From Sphingopyxis sp. (lineage in GTDB: Bacteria; Pseudomonadota; Alphaproteobacteria; Sphingomonadales; Sphingomonadaceae), in assembly GCA_016793775.1 (NCBI GenBank), contig JAEULK010000089.1, forward strand, positions 1 to 64,000: DNA of 64,000 bases. The letters are read 5' to 3'. The notes below the pieces were generated by a model. The model was not told the origin of the DNA and made no database searches. It saw only the letters and a program-made list of their open reading frames with translations. Below, piece by piece: positions 54,607-63,238 of the stretch. Position 1 is the stretch's first letter, and the number at the start of each line of letters is the position of its first letter. A program made the translations under genes and the position numbers.

Positions 54607-55542
54607 ATGGAGCGAATGATGACCGGCGATTTCGAACAGCGGCGCGTGAAGCTTTCGACCGGGGTCGAACTCGACGTCGTCGATATCGGGCCGCGCGATG
54701 CGCCTGTTTTGATCTTCCTCCACGGTTTTCCCGAATCGCACCGGACGTGGCGCAACCAGCTACCGCATTTCGCGACTCGCTTCCGCTGCATCGCGCCCGA
54801 CCAGCGCGGCTATTGCGGCTCGTCCAAGCCGCGGGACGTCGGTGAATACACTGCCGACAAGCTGTTCGCCGACATCTTCGCGCTCGCCGATGCGCTGGGG
54901 GTCGAGACCTTCACCATCGTCGGGCACGACTGGGGCGGGGCGATCAGCTGGGGCATCGCGCTCGCGGGCCAGCCGGGCGGGATGGCGCCCGTATGGGCGG
55001 GGCGCGTGACGCGCGCGGTGATCGCCAACGCCCCGCACCCGGGCATCTTCGGCCGCCTGCTCCACGCCGACCCCGCGCAGCGCGCGGCGAGCCAATATAT
55101 CCGCCTTTTCCGCGATCCGGCCACCGACGCGCTCGTTCGCGAGCAGGGCCTCGCCGGGGTGCTCGCCAAGGCCTTCGAGGGGAGGCTCGCGGGCGTGCCG
55201 ACTCCGCCCGAGGAAATCGCCCGCTCGCTGGCGTGGTGGGAGGACCGCGACGTCTGTTTCGGGATGCTCAACTGGTACCGCGCCTCGCCGATGGACGTGC
55301 CGCCGATGGACGCGCCCTTCGTCGAGCCGCCGGCAATGCCCTTCCCGAAGCTGGCGATACCGACGCTGGTGATCTGGGCGCTCGACGATGTCGCGCTGCC
55401 GCCGAGCAATCTTGTCGGGATCGAGGAGCTCGTTCCCGATGCGACGATCGTGAAAGTGCCGGGCTGCGGCCATTTCGTGACCTGGGAAGCGCCCGACGCG
55501 GTCAATGCCGCGATGGACGAATTTCTGGCGCGGACGGCCTGA
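54607..55542 (+). CDS. Alpha/beta hydrolase, epoxide hydrolase-like
   Basis: 311 residues. FLHGFPESHRTWRNQ (oxyanion HGxP), and the nucleophile elbow GHDWGG with Asp, not Ser, place it with epoxide hydrolases and haloalkane dehalogenases; the cap domain has Tyr residues. IWALDDVALPPSN and GCGHFVTWEAPD supply acid and His. Likely an epoxide hydrolase, exact substrate unknown. ATG 54607 or the later ATGs at 54616 and 54619; none has a clear Shine-Dalgarno. Confidence 0.9.
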   Translation: MERMMTGDFEQRRVKLSTGVELDVVDIGPRDAPVLIFLHGFPESHRTWRNQLPHFATRFRCIAPDQRGYCGSSKPRDVGEYTADKLFADIFALADALGVETFTIVGHDWGGAISWGIALAGQPGGMAPVWAGRVTRAVIANAPHPGIFGRLLHADPAQRAASQYIRLFRDPATDALVREQGLAGVLAKAFEGRLAGVPTPPEEIARSLAWWEDRDVCFGMLNWYRASPMDVPPMDAPFVEPPAMPFPKLAIPTLVIWALDDVALPPSNLVGIEELVPDATIVKVPGCGHFVTWEAPDAVNAAMDEFLARTA

Positions 55543-55545
55543 CGA

Positions 55546-55974
55546 TCAATCCTCGGGCCGGAGCAGGCAGCCGCTGGCCCCCGCATATCGCGCGCTGCGC
55601 GAGGCGAGCAGGGGGACGCTGCCGGTGATCGTCTTGGTCGCCGGATCCTCGGTAACCGACACCAGCTCCATGCCCGGCTCGAAATCGCGCTGGCAGCTTT
55701 CGAGGCTGCGCGCCTGGACATAGCGGCACGAACAGCCGACGCGCGCGGCATAGGCAGAGCCGAGTTCGGCTTGCGCCTTGAACGACGGGAATTTCCAGAC
55801 CAGATAGCCGCCGCCGATCACCAGCGCGATCATCAGCCAGGGCAGGCAGCCGCCCCAGCGGCTCGGTCGGCGCGGTTTTCGGAGCCGGTCGGGCACCACG
55901 GGCGCCTCGGCGGACGGCAGCGGACCGGGCCGGGGGTCGGGCGTTGCGGCTGCGGGCGGATCGGTGTTAGTCAC
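55546..55974 (-). CDS. Single-span membrane protein of unknown function
   Basis: About 142 residues: a Pro-rich cytosolic start (TNTDPPAAATPDPRPGP), one membrane helix near 38-58 (CLPWLMIALVIGGGYLVW) and an extracytoplasmic domain with four cysteines (VGCSCRYVQARSLESC, GCLLRPED), likely disulphide-bonded. GTG 55974 is assumed; an ATG at 55983 overlaps the divergent serine hydrolase start. Ends facing the hydrolase gene. No family recognised. Confidence 0.6.
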   Translation of the reverse strand: MTNTDPPAAATPDPRPGPLPSAEAPVVPDRLRKPRRPSRWGGCLPWLMIALVIGGGYLVWKFPSFKAQAELGSAYAARVGCSCRYVQARSLESCQRDFEPGMELVSVTEDPATKTITGSVPLLASRSARYAGASGCLLRPED

Positions 55975-55981
55975 TGCCGCC

Positions 55982-57136
55982 ATGATCACGAAAAAAGCCA
56001 TGCTGGCAAGTGCCGCGCTCGCGCTGCTCGGGGCCTGGTCCTTCACCCATGCCGCGGGGCAGGGCAGTATCGCACCCGCGACGCCCGGCCCCGCGATGGG
56101 AATGTCGGCGCCGACTGAAGCGGTCGAGACGCTGCAGCCGCTGCCCCCCTTGCCGGCAGCGGTCCGCGCCAAGGCCGACGCGCTGTTCGCCGATGCCGAT
56201 GCGGTCGGCGAGACGCGCGCGCTCTATGTGCTGCGCGACGGCGAACCGATTTACGAACGTTATGGCGAGGGTTTCGGCCCCGACAGCAAGCTGATCAGCT
56301 GGTCGATGGCGAAGAGCATCACCGCGGTGCTCACCGGATTCCTCGTCGCCGACGGACAATTGTCGCTGAGCGCGCCCGCGCCCGTCGCGGCCTGGCAGCG
56401 CAGCGGCGATCCGCGCGGCGCGATCACGCTCGAGCATCTGCTCCACATGACGTCGGGGATCGAGCATGTCGAAACCGGCGATCCGGTGTGGGACGGCGAC
56501 ACGGTGACGATGCTGTTCGGCAGCGGCGCGCCCGACATGGCGAGTTTTGCCGAGGCGCGGCCGCCGGCGGCGCAGCCGGGCGAGGTCTTCAACTACAGCT
56601 CGGCGACGAGCGTGATCCTCGCCGACATAGTGGCGGACACGCTGACCCCGTCGAAAAGCCCCGACGCGCGGCGTGATGCGATGCGCGAGTTCATAGCGGG
56701 CCGCCTCGCCGAGCCGCTGGGCATGACCAGCCTCACCCCCGAGTTCGACGCCGCAGGCACGATGATCGGCGGATCGATCATGCACGCGACCGCGCGCGAT
56801 TATGCGAAATTCGGCGAATTCCTGCGCAACCATGGCGTCGTCAACGGCCAGCGCCTGCTGCCCGAAAGCTGGATGGATTTCATGCTGAAGCCGTCGCCGA
56901 AGGACGCGGGCTATGGCGGCCATATCTGGCTCAACCGCACGCGGCCCAAGGGCGCCGAGCCGAGTCTGTGGCCCGACCGCGGTCCGAACGACCTGTTCGC
57001 CTGCATCGGGCACCAGGGCCAGTATATCATCGTCTCGCCGTCGCAGCGGCTGACGATCGTGCGGCTGGGGGTGACCGACGACGATCAGTTTCCCGAACTG
57101 CGCCGGCATCTGGCGGATTTGACGGCGGCCCTCTAG
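55982..57136 (+). CDS. Serine hydrolase of the class C beta-lactamase / esterase family
   Basis: 384 residues with a signal-like start (MITKKAMLASAALALLGAW). The S-x-x-K is SWSMAKSITAVLTG, YSS follows in FNYSSATSV, and a KTG-like GGHIW region is near the end, so the penicillin-binding-like fold is complete. Such proteins are usually esterases or D-amino-acid peptidases rather than resistance enzymes. Its start codon overlaps the divergent neighbour's. Confidence 0.9.
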   Translation: MITKKAMLASAALALLGAWSFTHAAGQGSIAPATPGPAMGMSAPTEAVETLQPLPPLPAAVRAKADALFADADAVGETRALYVLRDGEPIYERYGEGFGPDSKLISWSMAKSITAVLTGFLVADGQLSLSAPAPVAAWQRSGDPRGAITLEHLLHMTSGIEHVETGDPVWDGDTVTMLFGSGAPDMASFAEARPPAAQPGEVFNYSSATSVILADIVADTLTPSKSPDARRDAMREFIAGRLAEPLGMTSLTPEFDAAGTMIGGSIMHATARDYAKFGEFLRNHGVVNGQRLLPESWMDFMLKPSPKDAGYGGHIWLNRTRPKGAEPSLWPDRGPNDLFACIGHQGQYIIVSPSQRLTIVRLGVTDDDQFPELRRHLADLTAAL

Positions 57137-57137
57137 C

Positions 57138-57953
57138 TCAAAGCAAAAACTCGCCGACCAGCGTCGTCACGCACGTGCCGCGCAGTTCGACCATGTCGCC
57201 GTCCATCCGGCAACCGACGTGGCCGCCGCGTTTGCTCGCCTGATAGGCGGCGAAGCTTTCGCGGCCGAGGCGCGCCGACCAATAGGGGGTGAGCACGCTA
57301 TGCGCCGACCCCGTCACCGGGTCCTCGTCGATCCCCGCGCCGGGGGCGAAGCAGCGGCTGACGACCTCGGCGCCCGAAGGATCGCCGTCGCCCGGCGCGG
57401 TTGCGATGTAGAGGATGTCGCCACCGACCGACAGCGCGCGCAGGTCGGGGTCGAGCCCGCGCACGCTCGCCGCGTCGGCATAGACGACCAGCGCATAGCC
57501 ACCGTCGTGCCAGAGCGTCTCGACGGACTGGCCGCCCATCGCCTTCGCGATATCGGGCAGCGGCTTGGGCGCGGCGGGATAGGCGGGGAGCGCCATCTTG
57601 TAGCCCTCGTCGCCGTCGCGCGCGACGCGCAGGATGCCCGCCTTGCGGGTGCGAAAGCGCATGTCGTCGCGCCACGGCGCGGCGCTGAGCAGCACATGCC
57701 CGCTAGCGAGCGTCGCATGGCCGCAGAGCGCGACCTCGACCCCGGGGGTGAACCAGCGCAGCTCATAATCGGCCTCGCCGCTGTCGTCGGGGATCAGGAA
57801 GGCGGTCTCGGCGAGATTATTCTCGGCCGCGATCGCCTGCAGCACATCGTCGGCGAGCCATTCGTCGAGCGGCATCACCGCGGCGGGATTGCCCGCGAAG
57901 GGCCGGTCGGCAAAGGCATCGACCTTGGTGATCGGGAAGCGGCGCCAGCTCAT
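57138..57953 (-). CDS. PhzF-family isomerase
   Basis: 271 residues with the PhzF duplicated fold: FPITKVDAFADRPFAGNPAAV at the start (family opening), ENNLAETAFLIPD (catalytic Glu), LCGHATLASGHVL and, in the second half, GAGIDEDPVTGSAHSVLTPYW. PhzF-like proteins isomerise small acids; outside phenazine producers the substrate is unknown. ATG 57953 overlaps the TGA of pdxH, so the two are coupled. Confidence 0.93.
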   Translation of the reverse strand: MSWRRFPITKVDAFADRPFAGNPAAVMPLDEWLADDVLQAIAAENNLAETAFLIPDDSGEADYELRWFTPGVEVALCGHATLASGHVLLSAAPWRDDMRFRTRKAGILRVARDGDEGYKMALPAYPAAPKPLPDIAKAMGGQSVETLWHDGGYALVVYADAASVRGLDPDLRALSVGGDILYIATAPGDGDPSGAEVVSRCFAPGAGIDEDPVTGSAHSVLTPYWSARLGRESFAAYQASKRGGHVGCRMDGDMVELRGTCVTTLVGEFLL

Positions 57954-58528
57954 GGATAGAGGAGACCTTTCGACCAGTTTTCGCCCGTGCGGACGAAGAG
58001 GTTGCGCTCGTGCAGGCGATGCGCGCGGTCCTGCCAATACTCGATGCGCTCGGGCGCGACGCGCCAGCCCGACCAGCGCGGCGGGCGCGGTACATCCTGC
58101 CCGTCGAAACGCGCCTGCATGTCGGCGAAGCGTGCCTCGAACGTCTCGCGGCTGTCCAGCGGGCGCGACTGGTCGCTGGCCCAGGCGCCGAGCTGGCTGT
58201 CGCGGCCGCGCGTTGCGAAATAGGCGTCGGCGGTGGCATCGTCGACCGGGGTGACTGGCCCCTCGATGCGGACTTGGCGGCGCAATGATTTCCAGTGGAA
58301 GAGCAAGGCGACATGCGGGTTGGCCGCGAGTTCGCCGCCCTTGCGGCTGTCGAGATTGGTATAGAAGACGAACCCGTCGGGCCCGTGGCCCTTCAGCAGC
58401 ACCATGCGCAGCGACGGATGGCCGTCGGGGGTGGTCGTGGCAAGCGCCATGGCGTTGGCGTCATTGGACTCGCTGGTCCGGGCTTCGGCGAACCAGGCGT
58501 CGAAGAGGGCGAAGGGATCGGTCGTCAT
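57950..58528 (-). CDS. pdxH: Pyridoxamine 5'-phosphate oxidase
   Basis: 192 residues. PdxH makes pyridoxal phosphate from PNP or PMP with FMN. RMVLLKGHGPDGFVFYTNLDSRKG and RQVRIEGPVTPV hold the FMN contacts, and ERIEYWQ with RLHER is the substrate end. The family's usual SQ/W-rich segment (DSQLGAWASDQS) is present. In line with serC also feeding PLP synthesis. Confidence 0.96.
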   Translation of the reverse strand: MTTDPFALFDAWFAEARTSESNDANAMALATTTPDGHPSLRMVLLKGHGPDGFVFYTNLDSRKGGELAANPHVALLFHWKSLRRQVRIEGPVTPVDDATADAYFATRGRDSQLGAWASDQSRPLDSRETFEARFADMQARFDGQDVPRPPRWSGWRVAPERIEYWQDRAHRLHERNLFVRTGENWSKGLLYP

Positions 58529-58667
58529 GCGTGCGCTTCTAATGCGGTGCGGGGCGGCGGTCGAGTTTCATCGTCGCCGCGGAACTTGACCGCCCTTTAC
58601 GACATTCCCACATCGCGCGCGCATATGGGCCTTTCCGGCCAACATCTTATCGGGCTACAGGAGCAAA

Positions 58668-59588
58668 ATGGCAGATCCCTATTTCACCCTTGGTATCGCG
58701 AAGAGCGCCAGCGAAGCGGAGATCAAATCCGCCTACCGCAAGCTCGCCAAGGAATTGCACCCCGACAAGAACAAGGACAATCCCAAGGCGTCGGAGAAAT
58801 TCTCCGACGTGACCAAGGCCTATGACCTGCTCTCGGACAAGACCAAGCGCGGGCAGTTCGACCGCGGCGAGATCGATGCCGAGGGCAATCCGGCAATGCC
58901 CTTCGGCTATGGCGGCGGCGGGTTCCGCGGCGATCCGCGCGGACAGGCGAGCGGTTTCGGGGGCGAGGGCGCGGACTTTGGCGGCATCTTCGACGAATTG
59001 TTCGGCGGCCGCGGCGGCGGGGGCGGCGGTCCCTTCGGCGGCTTCGGCGGGCGCAGCGCGCCGCCGCAGAAGGGCGCCAACGTCTCCTATCGCCTCGGCG
59101 TCTCCTTCGTCGATGCCGCGACGCAGGCGCCGCAGCGGATCACGCTGGCCGACGGCGGCACCATCGACCTGAAACTTCCCGCCGGGGTCGAGACGGGCAC
59201 GCAGATGCGCCTCGCCGGCAAGGGCCAGCCGGGTCCCGGTGGCCATGGCGACGGCATCGTGACGATCAGTGTCAGGGATCATCCTTTTTATGTCCGCGAG
59301 GGCGCCAATATCCGCCTCGACCTGCCCGTGACGCTGAACGAGGCGGTCCAGGGCGCGAAGATCAAGGTTCCCACGGTCGATGGCCCGGTGATGCTGTCGA
59401 TCCCCGCCGGATCGACCTCGGGCCGGGTCATGCGGCTGAAGGGCAAGGGGTTCAGCCAGAAGGGCGGCGACCGCGGCGATCAGCTGGTGCGGCTCGTCGT
59501 CGATCTGCCGGTCGACGACGCTGCCTTGACCGAGTTCGTCGGCGCATGGACCGACGCGCGCCCGGTGCGCGCGGACCTCGGCGTGTGA
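58668..59588 (+). CDS. DnaJ-type co-chaperone (CbpA-like)
   Basis: 306 residues: J domain (1-70, HPD at 31-33), a glycine-rich linker (about 85-130), and a C-terminal substrate-binding domain (about 140-295) without the zinc-finger module of true DnaJ, hence CbpA/DjlA-like class II. It should load clients onto DnaK. Class II proteins of this kind are common second copies. Followed after 3 bases by the YihY-like gene. Confidence 0.93.
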   Translation: MADPYFTLGIAKSASEAEIKSAYRKLAKELHPDKNKDNPKASEKFSDVTKAYDLLSDKTKRGQFDRGEIDAEGNPAMPFGYGGGGFRGDPRGQASGFGGEGADFGGIFDELFGGRGGGGGGPFGGFGGRSAPPQKGANVSYRLGVSFVDAATQAPQRITLADGGTIDLKLPAGVETGTQMRLAGKGQPGPGGHGDGIVTISVRDHPFYVREGANIRLDLPVTLNEAVQGAKIKVPTVDGPVMLSIPAGSTSGRVMRLKGKGFSQKGGDRGDQLVRLVVDLPVDDAALTEFVGAWTDARPVRADLGV

Positions 59589-59591
59589 CGC

Positions 59592-60674
59592 GTGGCTGAA
59601 CCCGGCGACAAGGCGGCGGTTGCCGCGATCGAACGCGAGGTTGCCGAGGAGGTCGCCCAGAAGTTCGTCGCCGAAGGCCATTCGCCGCATTCGCCCGAGG
59701 CGCGCGCCGAACGCGAAAAGCGCGTCAAGCTGCGCGCCCGCGCCGAAGGGCTGATCCATCGCGGCCGCGAGACGCTGGGCCCGGGCACGCGTGCTTTCAG
59801 GATCGCGCGCCGCGTCGTCGTCGGCACCTATACCGACGGCTTCATACATGCCGGCAATCTCGCCTATCTGGCGCTGATCGCGCTGTTCCCCTTCTTCATC
59901 GTTCTGGCGGCTGCTTTTTCGCTCTTCGGCGGCAGCGCGAGCGGCGAGGCGGCGATCGAGGCGGTGTTTTCGACGATGCCGCCGAGCGTCGCGAGCGCGC
60001 TGTCGGGGCCGATCCGCGAGGTGATGACCGCGCGCACCGGCATCTTTCTGTGGCTCGGCGCGCTGGTCGCGCTGTGGACGGTGGGCAGCCTGATCGAGAC
60101 GGTGCGCGACATCCTCCGCCGCGCCTATGGTACCCATTTCAGCAAGGGTTTTTTCCACTACCGCCTGCTGTCGATCGGCATCATCACCGGTGCGGTGGTG
60201 TTGATGTTGCTGTCGTTCAGCATGCAGGTGCTGATCGTCGGCATCGAACAATTCGTTGCCCGCGTGCTGCCCGAACGCTTCCAGTCGGTCGGCATCGTCC
60301 TGATTTCGCGCGGGGTCTCGGGGGCGGGGCTGTTCGCCGCCATCTATATGCTCTTCTACAGCCTGACGCCGTCCAAATACCGGCGCAAGCAATTCCCCAA
60401 ATGGCCCGGCGCGCTGTTCACGACTTTGTGGTGGATAGGGGTCACGCTGGCGCTGCCGCCGCTGCTCGCCAGCCTGTTTCGCTATGACGCAACCTATGGC
60501 AGCCTGGCGGGTGTCATGGTCGCGCTGTTCTTTTTCTACCTCGTCGGATTGGGTATGGTGATGGGCGCCGAACTCAACGCCGCGCTCGTCGAGGTTGAGG
60601 ATTTGGGCCACGACGCTATTGGGCGCGTGGACGATGTGATTATCGAAGACAAAAAGGCCGGAGATACAAAATGA
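59592..60674 (+). CDS. YihY/BrkB family inner-membrane protein
   Basis: 360 residues, about six to seven membrane helices with the family's GNLAYLALIALFPFFIVLAAAFS and later FFYLVGLGMVMGAELNAALVE segments. The N-terminal ~65 residues are charged and cytosolic, longer than in E. coli YihY. The family is often mislabelled ribonuclease BN. GTG 59592 is 3 bases after the J-protein stop; the TGA overlaps the fabI ATG (ATGA). Confidence 0.93.
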   Translation: MAEPGDKAAVAAIEREVAEEVAQKFVAEGHSPHSPEARAEREKRVKLRARAEGLIHRGRETLGPGTRAFRIARRVVVGTYTDGFIHAGNLAYLALIALFPFFIVLAAAFSLFGGSASGEAAIEAVFSTMPPSVASALSGPIREVMTARTGIFLWLGALVALWTVGSLIETVRDILRRAYGTHFSKGFFHYRLLSIGIITGAVVLMLLSFSMQVLIVGIEQFVARVLPERFQSVGIVLISRGVSGAGLFAAIYMLFYSLTPSKYRRKQFPKWPGALFTTLWWIGVTLALPPLLASLFRYDATYGSLAGVMVALFFFYLVGLGMVMGAELNAALVEVEDLGHDAIGRVDDVIIEDKKAGDTK

Positions 60675-61498
60675 CGGGTCTGATGACTGGCAAGCGCGGG
60701 CTGATTATGGGGCTCGCCAACGACAAATCGCTCGCCTGGGGCATCGCCAAGGCGCTGCACGGCGCGGGCGCCGAACTGGCGTTCAGCTATCAGGGCGACG
60801 TGATGCTGAAGCGGGTGAAGCCGCTGGCCGACGAGCTTGGCTGCGATTTCCTGATCGATTGCGACGTCGCCGACATGGACAATCTCGACGCGGCTTTCGC
60901 GACGCTGGCGGCGCGCTGGCCGACGATCGACTTCGTGGTCCATGCGATCGGTTATACCAACAAGGAAGCGCTGCGCGGGGCTTATGCCGACGTCACGCTG
61001 GACGATTTCCTGATGACGATGAACATCAGCGTGTTCAGCTTCACCGCGGTCGCCAAGCGCGCGGCGGCGATGATGACGCCGTTCGACCCCGAAACGGGCA
61101 AGGGGGGCGGCTCGTTGCTGACGCTGTCCTACTATGGCGCCGAAAAGGTCATCCCGCATTATAACGTCATGGGCGTCGCGAAATCGGCGCTGGAAACCAG
61201 CGTCAAATATCTCGCCAATGATTACGGCCCGCAAGGGGTGCGCGTGAACGCGATCTCGGCGGGGCCGATCAAGACGCTGGCCGCGAGCGGGATCGGGGAT
61301 TTCCGCCTGATCCTGAAGTGGAACGAGTATAACGCGCCGCTGCGCCGCAACGTCACCATCGACGATGTCGGCGGCTCGGCGCTCTATCTGCTCAGCGATC
61401 TGTCGTCTGGGGTGACCGGCGAGACGCATCATGTCGATGCAGGTTACCACACGATCGGCATGAAACAGGAAGACGCGCCGGACATCGCGCTTGCCTGA
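60671..61498 (+). CDS. fabI: Enoyl-ACP reductase, FabI type
   Basis: 275 residues; reduces trans-2-enoyl-ACP with NADH in the last step of fatty-acid elongation. The SDR pattern is FabI's: catalytic Tyr164 and Lys171 in YNVMGVAK, and Tyr154 in LTLSYYGAEK match E. coli Tyr156, Lys163 and Tyr146. HAIGYTNKEALRG is the conserved loop. The ATG overlaps the YihY stop, so translation is coupled to it; the GNAT gene overlaps its end. Confidence 0.96.
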   Translation: MTGLMTGKRGLIMGLANDKSLAWGIAKALHGAGAELAFSYQGDVMLKRVKPLADELGCDFLIDCDVADMDNLDAAFATLAARWPTIDFVVHAIGYTNKEALRGAYADVTLDDFLMTMNISVFSFTAVAKRAAAMMTPFDPETGKGGGSLLTLSYYGAEKVIPHYNVMGVAKSALETSVKYLANDYGPQGVRVNAISAGPIKTLAASGIGDFRLILKWNEYNAPLRRNVTIDDVGGSALYLLSDLSSGVTGETHHVDAGYHTIGMKQEDAPDIALA

Positions 61499-62021
61499 CA
61501 CGGTCGTCATCCGCGCCGCCACGGCCGCGGATGAAGAGAGCATCGATCAAGTAATCAGCGCGGCCTTCGCGGCGACAGAGTTCGGCCATCAGGGTGAAGC
61601 CGACCTCGTCCGGATGCTCAAGGCCGACGATGACGTCATGGTGTCGCTGGTCGCCGAAGCGGGCGGCGCGATTACCGGGCATGCGCTGTTCAGCCGCATG
61701 GACGTCGAGGCCGACGGTCACGCGATCGCCGCGGCTGGGTTGGCGCCTGTCTCGGTCGCTCCCGAGCGGAATGGGCAGGGGATTGGCGATGCGCTGATCC
61801 GTGCCGGGCTCGCCGCTTTGCGTGGCGAAGGCGTCATGATGAGCTTCGTCCTCGGCCATGAGGGATATTACCCGCGCTTCGGCTATTCTCCCGAGCTCGC
61901 CGCGCGCTTCGCCTCGCCCTTTGCCGGGCCGCATTTCATGGCGATGATGCTGGACTCGAACGCGCCTTGGCCGCTAGGCGGACGGGCGGATTACGCACCC
62001 GCTTTCGCTCGCTTGGGGTAG
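61491..62021 (+). CDS. GNAT-family N-acetyltransferase
   Basis: 176 residues. VVIRAATAADEESIDQVI is the usual first strand-helix, and APVSVAPERNGQGIGDALIRAGLAALRGEG the acetyl-CoA pyrophosphate loop (RNGQGIG for the Q/RxxGxG/A motif). Matches the YhbS-like group of small predicted N-acetyltransferases. TTG 61491 is the only plausible start after the fabI end and overlaps it by 8 bases; aroC follows after 3 bases. Confidence 0.85.
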   Translation: MPDTVVIRAATAADEESIDQVISAAFAATEFGHQGEADLVRMLKADDDVMVSLVAEAGGAITGHALFSRMDVEADGHAIAAAGLAPVSVAPERNGQGIGDALIRAGLAALRGEGVMMSFVLGHEGYYPRFGYSPELAARFASPFAGPHFMAMMLDSNAPWPLGGRADYAPAFARLG

Positions 62022-62024
62022 GCT

Positions 62025-63101
62025 ATGAGTTTCAACAGCTTCGGACGTGTGTTTCGCTTCACGACCTGGGGGGAAAGCCATGGCCCTGCGCTCGGCGCGG
62101 TCGTCGATGGTTGCCCGCCGCGGCTGTCGCTGTCCGAGGGCGATATCCAGCCCTTTCTCGACAAGCGCCGTCCCGGCCAGTCGCGCCACACGACGCAGCG
62201 GCAGGAACCCGACCAGGTGCGCATCCTGTCGGGTGTTTTCGAGGGCAAGACCACGGGCACGCCGATCAGCCTGATGATCGACAATGTCGACCAGCGATCG
62301 AAGGATTATGGCGACATCGCGCAGGCCTATCGCCCCGGCCACGCCGACTACAGCTACGACGCCAAATATGGCATTCGCGATTACCGCGGCGGCGGCCGGT
62401 CGAGCGCGCGCGAGACCGCGGCGCGCGTCGCGGCGGGCGGGGTCGCGCGGCTGATCGTTCCCGAGGTGCAGATCCACGCCTGGGTCGCCGAGATCGGCGG
62501 CGACGCGATCGATCCCGCGAACTTCGACCTCGAAGAGATCGATCGCAACCCCTTCTTCTGTCCCGATCCCGCCGCAGCGCAGCGCTGGGAAGGGCTGATG
62601 GATGCCGCGCGCAAGGCGGGTAGTTCGCTGGGCGCCGTCATCGAATGCGCCGCGAGCGGCGTTCCCGCCGGCTGGGGCGCGCCCATCTATGCCAAGCTCG
62701 ACAGCGACCTTGCCGCGGCGATGATGGGCATCAACGCGGTCAAGGGCGTCGAGATCGGCGCCGGTTTCCAGGCGGCGCGGCTGCGCGGCGAGGAAAATGC
62801 CGACCCGATGCGCCCCGCGACCGACGGCAGCAACCGCCCCGATTTCCTGTCGAACAACGCCGGCGGCATCGCGGGCGGCATTTCGACCGGCCAGCCGGTG
62901 GTGGTGCGCGTCGCGTTCAAGCCCACCAGTTCGATCCTGACCCCGGTGCCGACGATCAACCAGGCGGGCGAAGCCGCCGACATCGTCACCAAGGGCCGCC
63001 ACGACCCCTGTGTCGGCATCCGCGGCGCCCCGGTGGTCGAGGCGATGATGGCGCTCGTCCTCGCCGACCATAAATTGCTCCACCGCGCCCAGAACGGCTG
63101 A
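62025..63101 (+). CDS. aroC: Chorismate synthase
   Basis: 358 residues; the last step to chorismate from EPSP with reduced [59 protein letters not shown] and [11 protein letters not shown] are the family signatures with the flavin-binding His and Arg residues. ATG 62025 is 3 bases past the GNAT stop. Feeds pheA elsewhere in the window. The gap after it (63102-63238) shows no terminator. Confidence 0.98.
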   Translation: MSFNSFGRVFRFTTWGESHGPALGAVVDGCPPRLSLSEGDIQPFLDKRRPGQSRHTTQRQEPDQVRILSGVFEGKTTGTPISLMIDNVDQRSKDYGDIAQAYRPGHADYSYDAKYGIRDYRGGGRSSARETAARVAAGGVARLIVPEVQIHAWVAEIGGDAIDPANFDLEEIDRNPFFCPDPAAAQRWEGLMDAARKAGSSLGAVIECAASGVPAGWGAPIYAKLDSDLAAAMMGINAVKGVEIGAGFQAARLRGEENADPMRPATDGSNRPDFLSNNAGGIAGGISTGQPVVVRVAFKPTSSILTPVPTINQAGEAADIVTKGRHDPCVGIRGAPVVEAMMALVLADHKLLHRAQNG

Positions 63102-63238
63102 GGCGTCGCCGGCCGCAAGGCGCTCGTCTTTTGGTCGACCCGATGGGCATTTGTCGCGCCAGCGATTGCCCGCCGCGCGACACGCTGTTACCCCCGCCCG
63201 CATGGATGTCCGCCGCGGCGGGACAGGGGAGTGATAAT

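Noticed and set aside
55982-57136. Beta-lactamase giving antibiotic resistance
   Set aside because: SxxK and YSS motifs are shared by esterases and peptidases of the same fold; no resistance context.
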